Shown here piece after piece: positions 6,579-8,314 of a stretch of 8,314 nucleotides of DNA. Every line of letters begins with the position of its first letter. The first letter of the stretch is position 1. This stretch comes from a bacterium. GTDB taxonomy: Bacteria > Verrucomicrobiota > Verrucomicrobiia > Opitutales > UBA953. Made by a program: the position numbers and the translations under genes. The notes beneath the pieces are model-generated. The model was given only the letters and a program-made list of their open reading frames with translations. It did not search any database and had not been told where the DNA came from. The stretch is taken from positions 1 to 8,314 of the forward strand of contig RFOO01000033.1 in the NCBI GenBank assembly GCA_009926645.1, written 5' to 3'.

Positions 6579-8045
6579 TTAAAGTGAAAATGAAGAGGGG
6601 TTGATTGAGTCATCTCCCCCTAAGGCTATATAGAGTGCTATTTGCGAAGCCCAAAAGGCGCGCTGAACTTGTATTCGTTCTTGTTTGATTGTTAGTAGCT
6701 CACGCTCGGCATCGAGTACTTCTAAGTATCGGGCAGCTCCACTTTCGTAACGAAGATTGGCTAAACGAGTGCGTTCCGTTTGCACGGCAATTGTCGCATC
6801 GAGATTTTTAATCTGCAACTTAAGCCAGTATTGGGCGGTGAGCGCATCGGCGACATCACGAAAGGCGGCTTGAATCGTTTGCTCGTAGTAAGCAATGGCG
6901 GCATCGCGTCGAATCTCAGCGAGATCGAGCGAAGCACGAAGTCTACCACCATCGAAAATGGGTAAGGAAATAGTGGGGGAGAAATTCCAAGCTAAACTGC
7001 CACCCTTAAGTAAACCATCGAGTTCTGTGCTCGCTGTACCCACATTACTGGTTAGGGCGATACGTGGGAAGAAAGCAGCTCTGGCCGCGCCGATGTTAGC
7101 GTGAGCGGCAGCGAGAGAGTGTTCGGCGGCTTGAATGTCGGGTCGATGAATTAGTAAATCCGCAGGCACCCCTGTTTTGATTTCTCCCAATGGAGGGTGG
7201 TTATCCCAGCGTTGCGTTTCGAGTGTTACCGCATCTTTATTCCCCAGCAAAAGTGTTAAGGCATGAATTTGCAGGGCACGATTTTGCTCCAACTGAGTGA
7301 CGAGAATTTGGGCTTGTTGACTCAGCATTTCTGCCTGCGCTAAATCTAATTTCGAAGTGGCACCTTCTTCGAAGCGACGACGCATAATTCGTAAAGACTC
7401 TTGCCGAGAAATTACGGCACGTTTGGCAAGAGCCAGACGTTCGTCCGATTCGACCAGAAGTAGATAGCCCTGACTCACTTGGGCGATGAGACTCAGAGTG
7501 GAGGCTTTCTGGGTGGCCTGACTCGCCCAATAACTTTCCAAGGCGGCCTCATTGAGATTTTGCACGCGACCCCAAAAATCAATTTCCCAGCGATTGAAAC
7601 CGACCCCGAGAGTGAATTGATTGGCGGTAAGGCGTTGATTCGTGCCGTTGATATCTCCTGGTACCCCTGCTCTGATGAGTTCGGCCTGAGCGGATAAAGT
7701 GGGGAGTTTTTCAGTTTTTTGGATTCCATAAGCCGCCCGAGCTTCGGCAACTCGCAAGCTGGCTAAACGCAGGTCGCGATTTTGACTTATCGCTTGAGCA
7801 ATCAGTTTTTTAAGGGTGGGATCGGCGACGAAGTCCTGCCACGCCCCAACCGAACGATTTCTCTCCGTTGATGGATTATCGTTATAAGTGTTAGGTAAAA
7901 GATCAGAGGCAGCAGACTTTCTTTCGACGTCGGACTGACATCCCGTAAGCATGGCGATACACACAACGAGACAAAAAGAGGGCCATTTTGACTGAGACCT
8001 GCGTGCGAGGGTTTTCTTTTGCACGTCTCTTGTTTCAATCATCAT
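6579..8045 (-). CDS. Outer-membrane factor lipoprotein, TolC/OprM/NodT family
   Basis: 488 residues from the ATG at 8045. An N-terminal basic stretch and hydrophobic segment (FCLVVCIAMLTGC) end in a lipobox LTGC with the lipidated Cys at residue 36, as in the CusC/OprM/NodT branch. Two repeated outer-efflux domains follow. The first covers about 75-270 (NRDLRLASLRVAEARAAYGI, WEIDFWGR at 153-160). The second covers about 290-478 (RPDIQAAEHSLAAAHANIGA, RLANLRYESGAARYLEVLDA, ending YIALGG at 472-477). The protein would trimerise as a beta-barrel plus periplasmic alpha-barrel tunnel and receive substrate through the adjacent HlyD protein. A GTG at 8075 would extend it by 10 residues. The ATG at 8045 (or the adjacent one at 8042) is preferred because GGGGA lies about eight bases upstream and the signal peptide length is more normal. 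It is the first gene of the operon. The E. coli yhiI-rbbA-yhhJ set has no such gene, so this version carries its own outer channel. Confidence 0.93.
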   Translation of the reverse strand: MMIETRDVQKKTLARRSQSKWPSFCLVVCIAMLTGCQSDVERKSAASDLLPNTYNDNPSTERNRSVGAWQDFVADPTLKKLIAQAISQNRDLRLASLRVAEARAAYGIQKTEKLPTLSAQAELIRAGVPGDINGTNQRLTANQFTLGVGFNRWEIDFWGRVQNLNEAALESYWASQATQKASTLSLIAQVSQGYLLLVESDERLALAKRAVISRQESLRIMRRRFEEGATSKLDLAQAEMLSQQAQILVTQLEQNRALQIHALTLLLGNKDAVTLETQRWDNHPPLGEIKTGVPADLLIHRPDIQAAEHSLAAAHANIGAARAAFFPRIALTSNVGTASTELDGLLKGGSLAWNFSPTISLPIFDGGRLRASLDLAEIRRDAAIAYYEQTIQAAFRDVADALTAQYWLKLQIKNLDATIAVQTERTRLANLRYESGAARYLEVLDAERELLTIKQERIQVQRAFWASQIALYIALGGDDSINPSSFSL

Positions 8046-8093
8046 GCAATAATCCCCATTCTGAATCACCCTCACGTAGAGTCAAGAAACAGG

Positions 8094-8115
8094 ACAGAGG
8101 TGTTTACTGCTCTGT
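8094..8115. promoter_or_regulatory. Interrupted 22-bp inverted repeat, candidate operator of the exporter operon
   Basis: ACAGAG (8094-8099) and CTCTGT (8110-8115) are perfect complements separated by 10 bp. The repeat lies about 50 bp upstream of the outer-membrane factor start, the usual place for a repressor site. A weak promoter-like pair lies just downstream on the minus strand: TTGACT at 8080-8085, a 16-bp spacer, and CAGAAT at 8058-8063. This would leave a very short leader. The arms are only 6 bp, no regulator gene is visible in the window, and no T-run follows on either strand, so a terminator reading is less likely. Low confidence. Confidence 0.3.
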
Positions 8116-8161
8116 AATAAAACTATCCTTACCCAAGATAAGCAGATTGATAATGAGGGAG

Positions 8162-8314
8162 TTATTCTGAGGAAATATTCCCTTTGGCAACCTTGTCATT
8201 GCTTTTTAAGGGAAAGCCACGTCCGTGTACCATTTCACCACCAATGTGAGCTGCATAAAAGACGACAAAGATAGCGAGCAGTTGAATGGTTAGTCGAAAG
8301 AGTCGTGCCTGATG
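8162..8314 (-). CDS. C-terminal end of a small membrane protein (partial, runs off the window)
   Basis: An open frame reads in from the right edge and stops with TAA at 8162-8164, giving 50 residues. It starts with HQARLFRLTIQLLAIFVVFY, a membrane helix, and continues AAHIGGEMVHGRGFPL before a polar tail (KSNDKVAKGNISSE). The AHIGGEMVxxxG pattern after a last helix resembles the C-terminus of DUF2231-type small membrane proteins, but this is a weak recall and the start is outside the window. It is on the same strand as, and 116 bp upstream of, the exporter operon. No clear terminator lies between, so it may or may not share the transcript. Confidence 0.72.
   Translation of the reverse strand, partial: HQARLFRLTIQLLAIFVVFYAAHIGGEMVHGRGFPLKSNDKVAKGNISSE

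Noticed and set aside
6572..6613. N-terminal 14-residue extension of the HlyD protein from the ATG at 6613.
   Set aside because: It would overlap the end of the outer-membrane factor gene by 35 bases. Its G-rich stretch before the ATG abuts the codon with almost no spacing and encodes the conserved LGGD of the upstream protein.
7988..8170. Plus-strand 60-codon open frame across the start region of the outer-membrane factor gene.
   Set aside because: It lies antisense to the lipoprotein signal peptide and crosses the intergenic region; nothing in its sequence suggests a protein.

Overview
The window is a compact bacterial segment. All six recognisable genes lie on the minus strand, and there is no gene-free stretch longer than about 145 bases. 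Two near-identical type IV-pilin-like proteins carry a C-terminal GGHIAFGDSHVVWV motif, which resembles the 'H-X9-DG' tail of pseudopilin-like proteins that are abundant in the Planctomycetes-Verrucomicrobia-Lentisphaerae group. The base composition is moderate and most starts have no clear Shine-Dalgarno sequence. A Verrucomicrobiota-like host is therefore my best guess, but this is inference from two proteins and not proof.

Right part (about 8314 down to 1712, read leftwards). At the right edge is the C-terminal end of a small membrane protein, which stops at 8162. After a 116-bp intergenic region with a 22-bp interrupted inverted repeat (a candidate operator) comes a tightly packed four-gene operon. 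It encodes a TolC/NodT-type outer-membrane factor lipoprotein, a YhiI-type HlyD/membrane-fusion protein, an RbbA-type protein with two ATPase domains fused to an ABC-2 membrane domain, and a YhhJ-type ABC-2 permease. Gaps are 7, 2 and 1 bp. The last three match the enterobacterial yhiI-rbbA-yhhJ set in order, length and many recalled motifs. Together the four products can form a complete exporter: the RbbA ATPases power a heteromeric channel made of the RbbA membrane half and YhhJ, YhiI bridges the periplasm, and the outer-membrane factor opens to the outside. The cargo is unknown.

Left part (1711 down to 11). After a 137-bp gap come two tandem paralogous pilin-like genes of identical length (236 codons, 18 amino-acid differences by my count). 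Each has its own plausible -35/-10 pair, and a strong intrinsic terminator separates them. The duplicated homology is confined to the coding sequence. It excludes the first six or so codons, which lie in the leader peptide removed by prepilin peptidase.

The observations most worth following are: (i) an apparent asymmetry of the two ATP sites of the RbbA protein, where both degenerate motifs fall on the same composite site; (ii) the outer-membrane factor built into an rbbA operon, which argues for an export role over the ribosome-associated role in the protein's name; and (iii) the conserved yet synonymously diverged pilin pair with separate transcription signals. I saw no RNA genes, CRISPR array, insertion sequence or phage element.
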